From Larsenimonas rhizosphaerae (GTDB lineage Bacteria; Pseudomonadota; Gammaproteobacteria; Pseudomonadales; Halomonadaceae): 64,000 nucleotides of DNA. The notes beneath the pieces are model-generated. The model ran no database searches and was not told where the DNA came from. It saw nothing but the letters and a program-made list of their open reading frames with translations. Both the position numbers and the translations under genes were made by a program. The stretch is taken from positions 1,141,366-1,205,365 of the forward strand of contig NZ_JAMLJK010000001.1 of the NCBI RefSeq assembly GCF_023700005.1. Direction: 5' to 3'. Shown here in pieces: positions 1-11,481 of the stretch; the stretch's first letter is position 1; every line of letters begins with the position of its first letter.

Positions 1-512
1 TCTTCTGGTGTTATGCCTTCCTGGCGGGTCCCCGCCCCGCCTGCCTTTATTGAGCCGGCAACTTCAATGTGGCACATGCTGGATATTTGAAAAGTGATAA
101 GGCGGGTTCTGCGAATGTAAGCTGCGCTGGGACACTTGGGGCCCCTGATCCCTTTGGATGATGAGGAAAATCTCATCTATACGAGTGCCAGAGCGTGAAT
201 GTTGCCAAAAGTTACAAAAAAGTGCCTGAAAAGCAGAATGAGATTTTGACGGTAGGGGGCGTGGGAACTATATCCACTATATAAGATTCTGTTTAAAACG
301 ATGCAGAGTCCTTTCCCTGAAGCAGGTAATCAGGTGTCGGTGGTGCAGGATGCACGCCGAGCAGGGACGTTTTGTGTCATGGCAAGGATGCCGGAGCACG
401 CAATGAACGTCTAAAGCTGACATGCCGTCAAGGCAACGTATGTGTCCGCCTCCCTCCGTGGCCTGACTCGGCATGATATGCGGTACCATCGCCCTTAACG
501 CGAGGTAAGCTC
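1..512. other. Gene-free leader upstream of glgA
   Basis: No convincing gene lies here. The first ~90 bases are open in one plus frame and could be the tail of an upstream gene, but nothing in the translation is recognisable. The rest is fairly AT-rich and holds a plausible promoter for the glycogen operon. An open frame on the minus strand at 277-489 has no recognisable domain or ribosome-binding site and is read as noise. Confidence 0.6.
246..274 (+). promoter_or_regulatory. Possible sigma-70 promoter for the glycogen operon
   Basis: A TTGACG hexamer at 246-251 is followed after 17 bases by TATATC at 269-274. The -35 matches consensus at five of six bases and the -10 at four. If used, it would give a leader of about 230 nt before glgA. 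Prediction from hexamers only. Confidence 0.3.
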
Positions 513-2089
513 ATGTCTAATCCAGCAGCCGTCGAGTCTTCCCGGCCGTCAGTCATTCCGCCCTTGCCCTCCGCTGCAATGCGAACACCCAGTGGGCTTT
601 ACTCCGTTCCGCTTGAACCTGGCAAACCCATTCTCTTTGTTACCTCCGAACTGGCTGATTTTGTCAAGGTTGGCGGGCTTGGTGATGTATCAGCCGCGCT
701 GCCACGGGCATTGCTGCGCTATTACGACATGCGTGTCCTGATGCCGGCTTACAGGGAGGTTGTCGAAAGCCTGTGGCCCATCGAGATTGTTGCACACCTG
801 CCGGGACTTGCCGAGATTCCGGCCTGCGACCTTGGTCGGGTTTATCTCCCGGAGGGTCTGATTGTCTATGTGCTGGTATGTCCGGAACTTTTTGAACGTC
901 CCGGCAGCCCGTACCTGGACGAGCACGGACGGGAATGGCCGGATAATCATATCCGGTTTGCTCGCTTGTCCCTGGCTGCGGCACAAATGACGAGTCTTGA
1001 GGGTGATGTATTCAGTGACAACGGTTGGCACCCGGAGCTTTTGCATCTGAATGACTGGCAAACCGGTCTGACGCCTGCCTACCTGCGCTGGGAAGGTGAT
1101 GAAACGCCGTGCGTCTATACCATTCACAATCTGGCCTATCAGGGCGTTTACGGTGTCGATCGGCTGGCATCGCTGGGCATTCCCGAGCATGCCTTTACCG
1201 AGGAAGGGCTGTCCTTTTATAACCAGCTCTCCTTCATGAAGGCAGGGATCGTTTACAGTGACCACATCACGACGGTCAGTGAAACCTACGCTCGGGAGAT
1301 AACGACGCCCGAATTTGGCTGTGGCCTGGAAGGGTTGCTGTCTTCCTGCGCCGAGCAGGGCCGATTGAGCGGGATAACCAATGGCATTGATGACAGCTGG
1401 GATCCAAAGACGGATGCCTATCTGGCCTGTGCCTTTGCGACCAACGACTGGGCCGGCAAGCGCGTCAATACCGAGCACGTTCGTCGCATGTTCCGTCTTG
1501 CGGTCAGCCATGGGCCGCTATTTGCGGTCGTGTCGCGGCTGGTACACCAGAAGGGGCTGGACATGACGATTGCTGCTGCCGAATCGATCGTGCGTGCCGG
1601 TGGTCAGCTGGTGGTCATTGGTTGTGGTGAACCGGCCATCGAGGAGGCCCTGCGTAATCTCGAGGCACGTTTCCCGGGCGCCATCGGAGTTTATATCGGT
1701 TTCAGCGAGCGTGAGGCCCGCTGCATCTTTGCCGGCAGCGACTTCCTGTTGATGCCGTCCCGGTTTGAGCCCTGCGGGTTATCGCAGATGTACGCCCAGC
1801 GCTTCGGCTCCCTGCCGGTAGCGCACCGTACCGGTGGACTGGCCGACACCATCGAAGATGGGGTAACCGGCTTTTTGTTCAATGAACTGCATCAATCGGA
1901 TTTTCAGCATGCCATTGACCGGGCCTTCCGGGTGTATGGCTGTACTGAACTGTTCTATGCCATGCGGCGTGCGGCCATGGCGATCTACTATCAGTGGCGG
2001 TTGTCAGTGACACCTTATCGCCGTCTATATCATCAGTTAATGGACCTCGAGAGCGCCGGCAATGCTGGTTCGATACGGAGAGCTGCTCA

Positions 2090-2093
<4 letters not shown>
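513..2093 (+). CDS. glgA: Glycogen synthase (ADP-glucose type, GT5)
   Basis: 526 residues. Transfers glucose from ADP-glucose to the non-reducing end of a growing alpha-1,4-glucan in the cytoplasm. The N-terminal Rossmann domain carries KVGGLGDV, a variant of the KTGGL sugar-nucleotide loop. The C-terminal domain has SRLVHQKGLD and the active-site stretch SRFEPCGLSQMYAQRFG, followed by HRTGGLADT. About 35 residues precede the usual GlgA N-terminus, so the protein is longer than the ~477-residue enterobacterial form. The start is supported by GAGGT eight bases upstream. First gene of a tightly packed operon whose stop overlaps the glgB start. No glgC is present to supply ADP-glucose, so that gene must lie elsewhere. 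Confidence 0.95.
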
Positions 2094-4299
<2,206 letters not shown>

Positions 4300-4303
<4 letters not shown>

Positions 4304-6075
4304 GCAATTCAGCAACGGGTGATGGGCAGTTTCGGCATCGTAACCGCTTTGGTGCCGATATTGTCAGCCAGGGGCTGGTGCGGTTTTCCTTCTGGGCGCC
4401 GGTGGTCAGGCATGTGGTGCTTGAGTTGGCGCGCTCTGAAGGAGAGGAGTTCGAGCGGCTTGAAATGCACAATACCGGTGAAGGGCACTTTGTGCTTGAG
4501 ACGGCCTGCCATGCGGGAGCCGTTTATCGATACCGTATCAGTGATGAACTGAGCGTACCCGATCCGGCCGCACGGGCCCAGAAGGGCGATGTCGATGGCC
4601 CTAGCCGCGTTGTTGATCCTTCCAGATACGTCTGGCGCCATACGCGCTGGTCGGGACGGCCCTGGCATGAGGCCGTCATTCTGGAAGTGCACGCGGGAGC
4701 GCTGGGCGGGTTTTCCGGGCTTCGCACGCGGCTTGAGGCCTGGGCTGCCCTGGGAATCACGGCCATTGAGCTCATGCCGGTCAATGCCTTCCCGGGCAAA
4801 CGTAACTGGGGGTATGACGGCGTACTGCCTTATGCGGTTGATTCCACCTATGGCAGCCCGGACGAACTCAAGGGATTGATAGATGACGCCCATGGCCATG
4901 GTCTCATGGTGATGCTGGACGTGGTGTATAACCACTTTGGCCCTGACGGCAACTATCTGTCTCACTATGCGCCTTCGTTCTTTACCGGCAAGCACACGCC
5001 CTGGGGCGATGCGATCGACTTTGATCAGCCCGAGGTGAGTGATTATTTCATTGATAATGCGCTGATGTGGCTGATGGAGTATCGATTTGACGGGTTGCGA
5101 CTGGATGCGGTGCATGCCATCGACAACGATGAGTTTCTACGTGCCTTGCAAGCCTCTGTGCATGAGCATGTCGAGCCCGGCCGCCAGATTCATCTCGTTC
5201 TGGAAAATGAACGCAATAGTGCCTCCCTGCTGGAAGATGGTTTCGATGCCCAGTGGAACGATGACTTTCACAATGTGCTTCATACGTTGTTGACCGGCGA
5301 GAAGGAAGGCTATTACGCCGACTATGCTGATGATGCGACGAACAAGCTGGCGGCCTCGCTTGCCGGGGGGTTTGTCTTTCAGGGGCAGGCAGACCGCCGG
5401 GGCCATGCGCGCGGCGAACCCAGCCGTCATTTGCCCACAACGTCCTTTATCACGTTTTTGCAAAATCACGACCAGGTCGGTAACCGGGCATTGGGCGAGC
5501 GACTGATTCACCTGGCCGAGCCGAGCCGACTGCGTGCCGCCACCACGTTGTTGTTGCTGTGCCCGATGATCCCGATGTTGTTCATGGGGGAAGAGCAGGG
5601 TGAAACAGCACCTTTTTTCTTCTTTACCGATCACAAGGCCGAGTTGGCAGATGCGGTACGAGAAGGGCGTCGCGGCGAGTTTGCCGAGTTTGAGGCCTTC
5701 AAGAATGAAGATGCCCGTAACGCCATCCCGGATCCGAATGCTGCTGCGACCTTTGATGACTCCTGCCCCGGCCTGGTCGGTGACCAGTCCTGGGCAGCGC
5801 TGTATTCGACGCTGCTTTCCCTGCGCCACCGTCATCTCGTACCCCGCTTGAGTGGCACCTGGCCCGAAGGGGCCACTGTCCTGGGAGAGGGTGCCGTGCA
5901 GGCGATCTGGCGGCTGAGCGATCACAGCGCATGGGTGATGGCCATCAACCTGGGGAGCGAGGCTGTCCATCTATCGGTACCCGCCGGCGATGTGGTTCAT
6001 GACACGCACCCTGACGCCGACATGACGTCGCTGATGCCTGGACGCTGTATCGTCTGGCAGGATGGGTCTTCATGA
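4300..6075 (+). CDS. treZ: Malto-oligosyltrehalose trehalohydrolase
   Basis: 591 residues, GH13 family. Releases trehalose from the maltooligosyl-trehalose made by TreY. The N-terminal beta-sandwich opens with RNRFGADIV and RFSFWAPVVRHVVLEL, the TreZ counterpart of a CBM48. The barrel has the nucleophile Asp269 in FDGLRLDAVHAID, the acid/base Glu in VLENERN, and NHDQVGNRA. Starts at the ATGA overlapping the glgB stop and ends overlapping malQ. Its place among glycogen genes points to trehalose made from the glycogen or maltodextrin pool, probably as a compatible solute. The TreZ call rather than GlgX or GlgB rests on these motifs and the partner treY three genes on. Confidence 0.93.
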
Positions 6076-8051
6076 CTCCGCTCGAACAACTGGCGCGTGA
6101 TGCGGGCCTTCAAGTGGTGTGGGAAGACAGTGACGGCCAGACACGGACACTGTCTCCCGATACGCAGCGCCAGGTGCTGAGGGCACTGGGCTATGCTGCG
6201 GATGATGAAGAGGATATCGCTGAAAGCCGAGTGCGACTGGCCCGCCTGACTGCTCCGGAAACGGTGGATCAGTGGCCGGCCATGATTACTGCGGTGGTGA
6301 ATCAACCCATCGTGCTGCCTGGCATGTTGCCGCAGGGAACGCCGTATACCGTTATCCCTGAAGAGGGAGATGGTCTACCGGACGTGCTTGATGCCAGTGG
6401 ATGCCTGAGACCAATCAGTCTTCCCGGCTACTATGTACTGGATATTCTGGGACACGAACTTACGCTGGCGGTGGCACCGACGCGTTGTCCAGGCATTCAG
6501 GAACTGGCGCCTCGCCGTAAGGTCCCGCTGTCCGGGCTGGGCGTACAGCTTTACAGCCTGCGCCGGTTCGGCAACAACCGTGGAATGGGAGATATAGAGG
6601 CTCTGGCACTGCTGGCTGAAGCTGCCGCAGCGCAGGGCATTGATGCATTGGCCATCAGCCCGGTACATGCGCTGTTTCCAACACGGCCACATCAGTTCTC
6701 CCCGTATTCTCCTTCGAGTCGTCTGGCATTCAATCCGGGATATACAAGTCTTGGCGAGCCGGACGAGCCGGGCAGTAATACCGCGCTGATAGATTATCCC
6801 GCCGTATTGACGTCACGCTGGGCGGCGTTGACAGAGGCCTTTTATGCCATGGACGCTGCCGAACGGGATGCGTTTGAGGCGTTCTGTCGCGAAGAAGGGC
6901 TTCGCCTTGAGCGTCATGCCTGCTTTGAGGCCATGCTGGAGTTGCTGGGGCCCAGGGAAGACTGGCCAACGGCGTACAACCAGCTTGACAGTGAAGAGGT
7001 AAGACAGTTCGTGCAGGTGCACCGGGAGCATGTTGAACGCTATCAGTTCGCTCAGTGGTGTATCACCCGTGAGCTGGTTCAGGCTCAGCAGCGAGCGCGC
7101 AGGGCGGGCATGGCTGTCGGCCTGATTGCCGATATCGCTGTCGGGGTGGACCCTCAGGGAAGTCAGGCGTGGGCACATCCGGAAGATGTTCTCGATACGA
7201 TCCATGTCGGCTCTCCTCCTGATGCCTTCAATGCCAACGGTCAGGATTGGGGTGTCGCCGGCTTTTCACCTCAGGGGCTGCTGCAGCATGGTTTCCGTGG
7301 CTTTATCGAGACGGTCAGGGCGGCCCTCAAGGGCGCTGGGGGGCTGCGTATTGATCACATCATGGGGTTGTCGCGCCTGTGGCTGATCCCTCAGGGAGCG
7401 GCACCCACCGAGGGTGCCTACGTTCGTTATCCGGAACAGGATCTGTTGCGTCTGGTGGCGCTGGAAGCCTGGCAGCATCAGGCACTGGTGATCGGTGAGG
7501 ATCTCGGGACCGTTGAACTGGACTTCCGTACCCGGCTGGATCAGTCCGGCATTCTGGGAATGGGGGTGCTGTGGTTTGAGCGTGAGGCCGAAAGCTTTAC
7601 TCGCGCTGCGGATTATCCTGCCCGCGCTGTATCCATGGCCAGTACACATGATCTGCCGACCGTGGCTGGCTGGCTGGCGGGTCGAGATATCCACTGGCGG
7701 CATCGGTTGGGCATGCTGGGTGATACCGCGCTTGACGAGGCCATGGCGGAGCGCGCCAGGGAGCGAACGTGGCTGGCCGAGGCGCTGAATATTGATGCTG
7801 ATTCATCGGTAGACCGCTGGCTTGAAGCCGTGGCTTACCACATCGGCGCTACGCCTGCGCCACTTGCGTTGCTGCCATTGGAGGATTTGCTGGGCCTTGT
7901 GGAGCAGCCCAATCTGCCTGGTACGCTGGATGAACACCCCAACTGGCAGCGACGACTGCCGGTCAATGTTGAACGGCTGTTTGATAGTGAAACCGTTCGG
8001 ATGCGGCTCAAGGCCTTGATCAAGGGACGACAGGAACACCACCATGGTTGA
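6072..8051 (+). CDS. malQ: 4-alpha-glucanotransferase (amylomaltase, GH77)
   Basis: 659 residues. Disproportionates maltodextrins, making longer chains that TreY or glycogen synthase can use. Signature stretches are LGVQLYSLRRFGNNRGMGD, the nucleophile Asp in GGLRIDHIMGLSRLW, the acid/base Glu in VIGEDLGTV, and STHDLPTVAGW. The N-terminal ~150 residues form the extra domain seen in long MalQ proteins such as that of E. coli (about 690 residues). ATGA overlap with treZ upstream and an 8-base overlap with treY downstream. In this setting it most likely recycles short maltodextrins left by GlgX and TreYZ rather than serving maltose catabolism; no malP or maltose transporter is nearby. Confidence 0.94.
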   Translation: MTPLEQLARDAGLQVVWEDSDGQTRTLSPDTQRQVLRALGYAADDEEDIAESRVRLARLTAPETVDQWPAMITAVVNQPIVLPGMLPQGTPYTVIPEEGDGLPDVLDASGCLRPISLPGYYVLDILGHELTLAVAPTRCPGIQELAPRRKVPLSGLGVQLYSLRRFGNNRGMGDIEALALLAEAAAAQGIDALAISPVHALFPTRPHQFSPYSPSSRLAFNPGYTSLGEPDEPGSNTALIDYPAVLTSRWAALTEAFYAMDAAERDAFEAFCREEGLRLERHACFEAMLELLGPREDWPTAYNQLDSEEVRQFVQVHREHVERYQFAQWCITRELVQAQQRARRAGMAVGLIADIAVGVDPQGSQAWAHPEDVLDTIHVGSPPDAFNANGQDWGVAGFSPQGLLQHGFRGFIETVRAALKGAGGLRIDHIMGLSRLWLIPQGAAPTEGAYVRYPEQDLLRLVALEAWQHQALVIGEDLGTVELDFRTRLDQSGILGMGVLWFEREAESFTRAADYPARAVSMASTHDLPTVAGWLAGRDIHWRHRLGMLGDTALDEAMAERARERTWLAEALNIDADSSVDRWLEAVAYHIGATPAPLALLPLEDLLGLVEQPNLPGTLDEHPNWQRRLPVNVERLFDSETVRMRLKALIKGRQEHHHG

Positions 8052-10932
8052 TGAAAACACGGCCTATGCCGACAACGTCGTGCCAGGTTACCCATTGCGT
8101 GCCTGTTATCGCCTTCAGTTTCACGCAGACTTCACGCTTGATGATGCCTGTGCTCAGGTCGAGTATCTGGCAGCCCTGGGGGTCAGCCATATATATGCTT
8201 CTCCCCTGTGGGCTTCTCGTCAGGGGTCGACTCATGGCTATGATGGCATTGATCCGACTCGGCTGGATCCCGAGATCGGTGATGAAGAAGCTCTGGAAAG
8301 GCTGGTGGAGCGTCTGCGCTCGTTCGGCATGGGGTTGATCGTTGACTTTGTGCCCAATCACCTGGCCGTGGGCGGAAGCGAAAACCATTACTGGCAGGAT
8401 GTGCTGCGCTGGGGGCAGCAAAGCCGGTTTGCTCCGATGTTTGACATCGAGTGGATCGGACATGGTCTCCTGGAGCTTGAAGGAAAGCTGCTTGTCCCGT
8501 TCCTTGGCCGCCCCTACGGTGAAGTCCTTGCCGAAGGTGAACTCAGGCTGGCGCTCGACGAGGACACGGGCCTTTTTCACATCGCCTACTTTGAGCACTG
8601 CTTCCCGATTGATCCTCGTACCTGCTCGATGATCTTCAAGGAAGCCGGGCTTGATGCGGTGTCACACGCCTGCGAGCAGATACCTCACATGGTGTCGCTG
8701 GAGGCCGGGGCCGCCAGAGCCGGTAGCGCCGTCATGGAGGCCAGACACACGGAGCAGGGCCACCAGGCCATCGACGCGCTTCTGGCGAGTTATCAGGGGC
8801 AGGAGGCTGATGCGCACGCGCGATTGCACCTGCTGCTGGAGCAGCAGAATTACCGGCTGGCCTATTGGCGAACCGCCAATGACCAGCTCAACTGGCGTCG
8901 GTTTTTCGATATTACCGAGCTGGGGGCTGTCTGTGTTGATAACCCCACCGTCTTTACCCTTACCCATACCTATTTGCTTGAGCTGGTGGCTCGTGGGCTG
9001 GTCGATGGCGTTCGACTGGACCATGTGGACGGCCTCGCCGATCCGGCAGGATACTGCCGACAGCTCCGGCAGCGACTGGATGAAGCAACATCCCGGCGCC
9101 CTGTGCAGGCGATTCAGGGCCCGCTGCCGATTCTGATAGAAAAGATTCTTGAAGCCGATGAAACCCTGCCCATGGACTGGGGTATCTCGGGCACGACCGG
9201 CTATGAGTTCATGAATGCCGTATCCCTTCTTCAGCATGATCCGGAAGGTGAGGCGGCGTTGACGGCCCTGTGGCAGGCCCATGCCAGCGATACCATGGAG
9301 TTTGATGATGAGGTGATAAAGGCTCGTCGTGAAATCATGGCAACCGCTCTGGTAACGGAGTTCCAGCGCGCCGTGAGAGCGCTGGTGGGCGTAGCGCAAT
9401 GTCAACCGGGTACTCGTGACATCACTATCCAGGCGCTTGGGCGCGCCACTCGGGCAGTGGCTGCTCATTTTCCGGTGTATCGCTCCTATGCCGATGACCA
9501 GGGGTGGCCTGCCGCGGAAGTCGTCATGTGGGAAGCTACCCTGGATGAGGCGCGGTCTGAGCTGGCTCCTCCTGATCATGCTGTTCTTGAATACATGGCG
9601 CAGTGGCTGGGCCGTCAGCCGCCATCAGATGTTCCACAAATAGAGTGTGACGCGCGGATGACGGCGATCACTCGATTTGCGCAGCTGACTTCTCCGTTGG
9701 CTGCCAAGGCCGTGGAGGATACGGCGGGCTATCGCCGGGCGGTTCTGATCTCTCGCAATGATGTCGGATTCAACGGCGCACGGATGAGTGCACCGGTGGC
9801 TGATTTTCATGCGTTCAATCAACACAATGCCCGTACCTTTCCTCATACCCTGGTAACAACTGCGACTCATGATCACAAGCGGGGGGAGGATGTCAGGGCC
9901 AGGCTGGCTGTATTGTCTGAAACAGGTCAGGGGTATCGCGATCTGGTGACTGGGTGGCTATCCATGTCCGGTGACCTGCAGGCGCAGGGCAGGAGGCTGG
10001 TCGAAGCCGACGAAATGATGCTGTATCAGATCATTGTCGGGGCCTGGCCCCTGTCACTGACACCTGATGATCAGCCCGGATTGAACGCGTTTGCCGAGCG
10101 CGTCGCGAACTGGCAGCAAAAGGCCTTGCGTGAAGCCAAGCAGCGTTCCCACTGGCTTTATCCTGACGAGGTCTATGAAGCTGCCTGTCGTGATTATGTG
10201 ATGGCCCTGCTGACAACCCCTGCCGGGGCGGTGCTGCGTGGTGAGCTGGCATCACTGGTGACCGCCATCAGTATAGCCGGCGCGCTCAACGGGCTGGTGC
10301 AGACGCTGCTGAGACTCACGGTGCCTGGTGTACCTGACTGCTATCAGGGCACCGAGCGCTGGGATTTTTCACTGGTTGATCCCGACAATCGTCGCCCGGT
10401 GGATTATGGCCTTCGTCGTGCCCAGCAACATGACGCGCGCTCGGTGGTTGAACTGTTACCGGGGTGGCGTGATGGCCGGGTCAAGCAGGCGATGATCATG
10501 GATGTACTGGCACTTCGGCATCGCTTTTCCACGCTGTTTGCCGAGGGGCAGTATCTCCCGCTTGAGGTGACCGGCTCGAAGCGGCATCACGTGGTAGCGT
10601 TTGCGCGACAGCATCAGAACCAGATGATCATTGTCGTGACGGTTCGGCATATGGCGTCCATGCTGAAGGATGCGACCATGCCACAAGTGGCTCCCGATGC
10701 CTGGGGCGATACACGACTGGATCTCACCTCACCTGGAAGTGCATGGTCCTCGTGGTTTACACGTAAGCGCGTGTCCTCCGGCGGGGCGCTGTCCGAACTT
10801 CTGGCTGAATTGCCCTTTTGTATACTGGTGCGTGAAGTGCGTCCTGACGCCCAGGGCGAGCAGGCTATGGCTGAAGAAGCCGTGTCTGACAGGGCGCTTG
10901 CTGATTTACCTGCTACGGATTCAATGCACTGA
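8044..10932 (+). CDS. treY: Malto-oligosyltrehalose synthase
   Basis: 962 residues, GH13. Converts the reducing-end maltose unit of a maltodextrin into an alpha,alpha-1,1-linked trehalosyl end, the substrate of TreZ. N-terminal YRLQFHADFTLDDACAQVEY and ASPLWASRQGSTHGYDGID are typical of TreY. The nucleophile is Asp326 in DGVRLDHVDGL; further hallmarks are TTATHDHKRGEDVRARL and VPGVPDCYQGTERWDFSLVD. Length is within the larger bacterial range. The start overlaps malQ by 8 bases and a second ATG four codons later is not needed. A tail of about 25 residues after the last conserved block (EQAMAEEAVSDRALADL) has no recognised role. Confidence 0.95.
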   Translation: MVDENTAYADNVVPGYPLRACYRLQFHADFTLDDACAQVEYLAALGVSHIYASPLWASRQGSTHGYDGIDPTRLDPEIGDEEALERLVERLRSFGMGLIVDFVPNHLAVGGSENHYWQDVLRWGQQSRFAPMFDIEWIGHGLLELEGKLLVPFLGRPYGEVLAEGELRLALDEDTGLFHIAYFEHCFPIDPRTCSMIFKEAGLDAVSHACEQIPHMVSLEAGAARAGSAVMEARHTEQGHQAIDALLASYQGQEADAHARLHLLLEQQNYRLAYWRTANDQLNWRRFFDITELGAVCVDNPTVFTLTHTYLLELVARGLVDGVRLDHVDGLADPAGYCRQLRQRLDEATSRRPVQAIQGPLPILIEKILEADETLPMDWGISGTTGYEFMNAVSLLQHDPEGEAALTALWQAHASDTMEFDDEVIKARREIMATALVTEFQRAVRALVGVAQCQPGTRDITIQALGRATRAVAAHFPVYRSYADDQGWPAAEVVMWEATLDEARSELAPPDHAVLEYMAQWLGRQPPSDVPQIECDARMTAITRFAQLTSPLAAKAVEDTAGYRRAVLISRNDVGFNGARMSAPVADFHAFNQHNARTFPHTLVTTATHDHKRGEDVRARLAVLSETGQGYRDLVTGWLSMSGDLQAQGRRLVEADEMMLYQIIVGAWPLSLTPDDQPGLNAFAERVANWQQKALREAKQRSHWLYPDEVYEAACRDYVMALLTTPAGAVLRGELASLVTAISIAGALNGLVQTLLRLTVPGVPDCYQGTERWDFSLVDPDNRRPVDYGLRRAQQHDARSVVELLPGWRDGRVKQAMIMDVLALRHRFSTLFAEGQYLPLEVTGSKRHHVVAFARQHQNQMIIVVTVRHMASMLKDATMPQVAPDAWGDTRLDLTSPGSAWSSWFTRKRVSSGGALSELLAELPFCILVREVRPDAQGEQAMAEEAVSDRALADLPATDSMH

Positions 10933-11012
10933 CAGGCTTCCAGCGGACCAGGGAAGCATTATTTTTCAATACGTCGAGGCATATCGTATGCCTCGCCAGG
11001 GAGGGTGTCGTC

Positions 11013-11432
11013 ATGGCTGATGATCAATTGCGTATTCGTTTACTGGCTTACCGAATCTGGGAATCCGAAGGGTGCCCGGATGGGCAGTCCGAGCGCCACT
11101 GGCAGATGGCCAGTCGTCTGGTGGCAGCGGAACGAATTACTGATCTGCCCAAGGAAGTGCCGCAGCGTTTCGAGATGAACCCTTCCGGACCGAAGGAACA
11201 TGCTGTCGCAGAAGACGGGGCCGCTGTTGCAGTGCCTGCCGGGGCAGAAGAGAAAACGCCGGCTGCGCCTGCCAGGGCCAAACGAACCACGACATCACGT
11301 CGAAGTGTTGATGCAGCTGCGGAGAAGGATGGCAACGTCAGTGTCGAGAAGCCTCCACGTCGTGCCACGGCCAAACGAGGCAGCAAGGGCGGAAAGGCGA
11401 GTACCCGAGCCAGACAGGCTCCCGGCGAATGA
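11013..11432 (+). CDS. DUF2934 domain protein with basic tail
   Basis: 139 residues. Residues 1-45 are a DUF2934 domain (RIRLLAYRIWESEGCPDGQ, then a conserved HW). The remainder is low-complexity, rich in Ala, Lys, Arg and Ser (PARAKRTTTSRRS, PPRRATAKRGSKGGKASTRA), so likely disordered and positively charged. GGGAGGG lies about seven bases before the ATG. It sits 80 bases after treY and 49 before glgX, inside the glycogen/trehalose block. DUF2934 has no established function; a role linked to the glucan polymer or its enzymes is inference from position. The basic tail could equally bind nucleic acid. Confidence 0.85.
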   Translation: MADDQLRIRLLAYRIWESEGCPDGQSERHWQMASRLVAAERITDLPKEVPQRFEMNPSGPKEHAVAEDGAAVAVPAGAEEKTPAAPARAKRTTTSRRSVDAAAEKDGNVSVEKPPRRATAKRGSKGGKASTRARQAPGE

Positions 11433-11481
11433 TCGGTAGCCGATACAACATACTGATTTCAAGTACTCACAAGGGCCTTTC

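Noticed and set aside
277-489. 70-codon minus-strand open frame in the glgA leader
   Set aside because: Cys/His-rich appearance is by chance; no CxxC pairing, no start signal and it lies in a probable promoter region.
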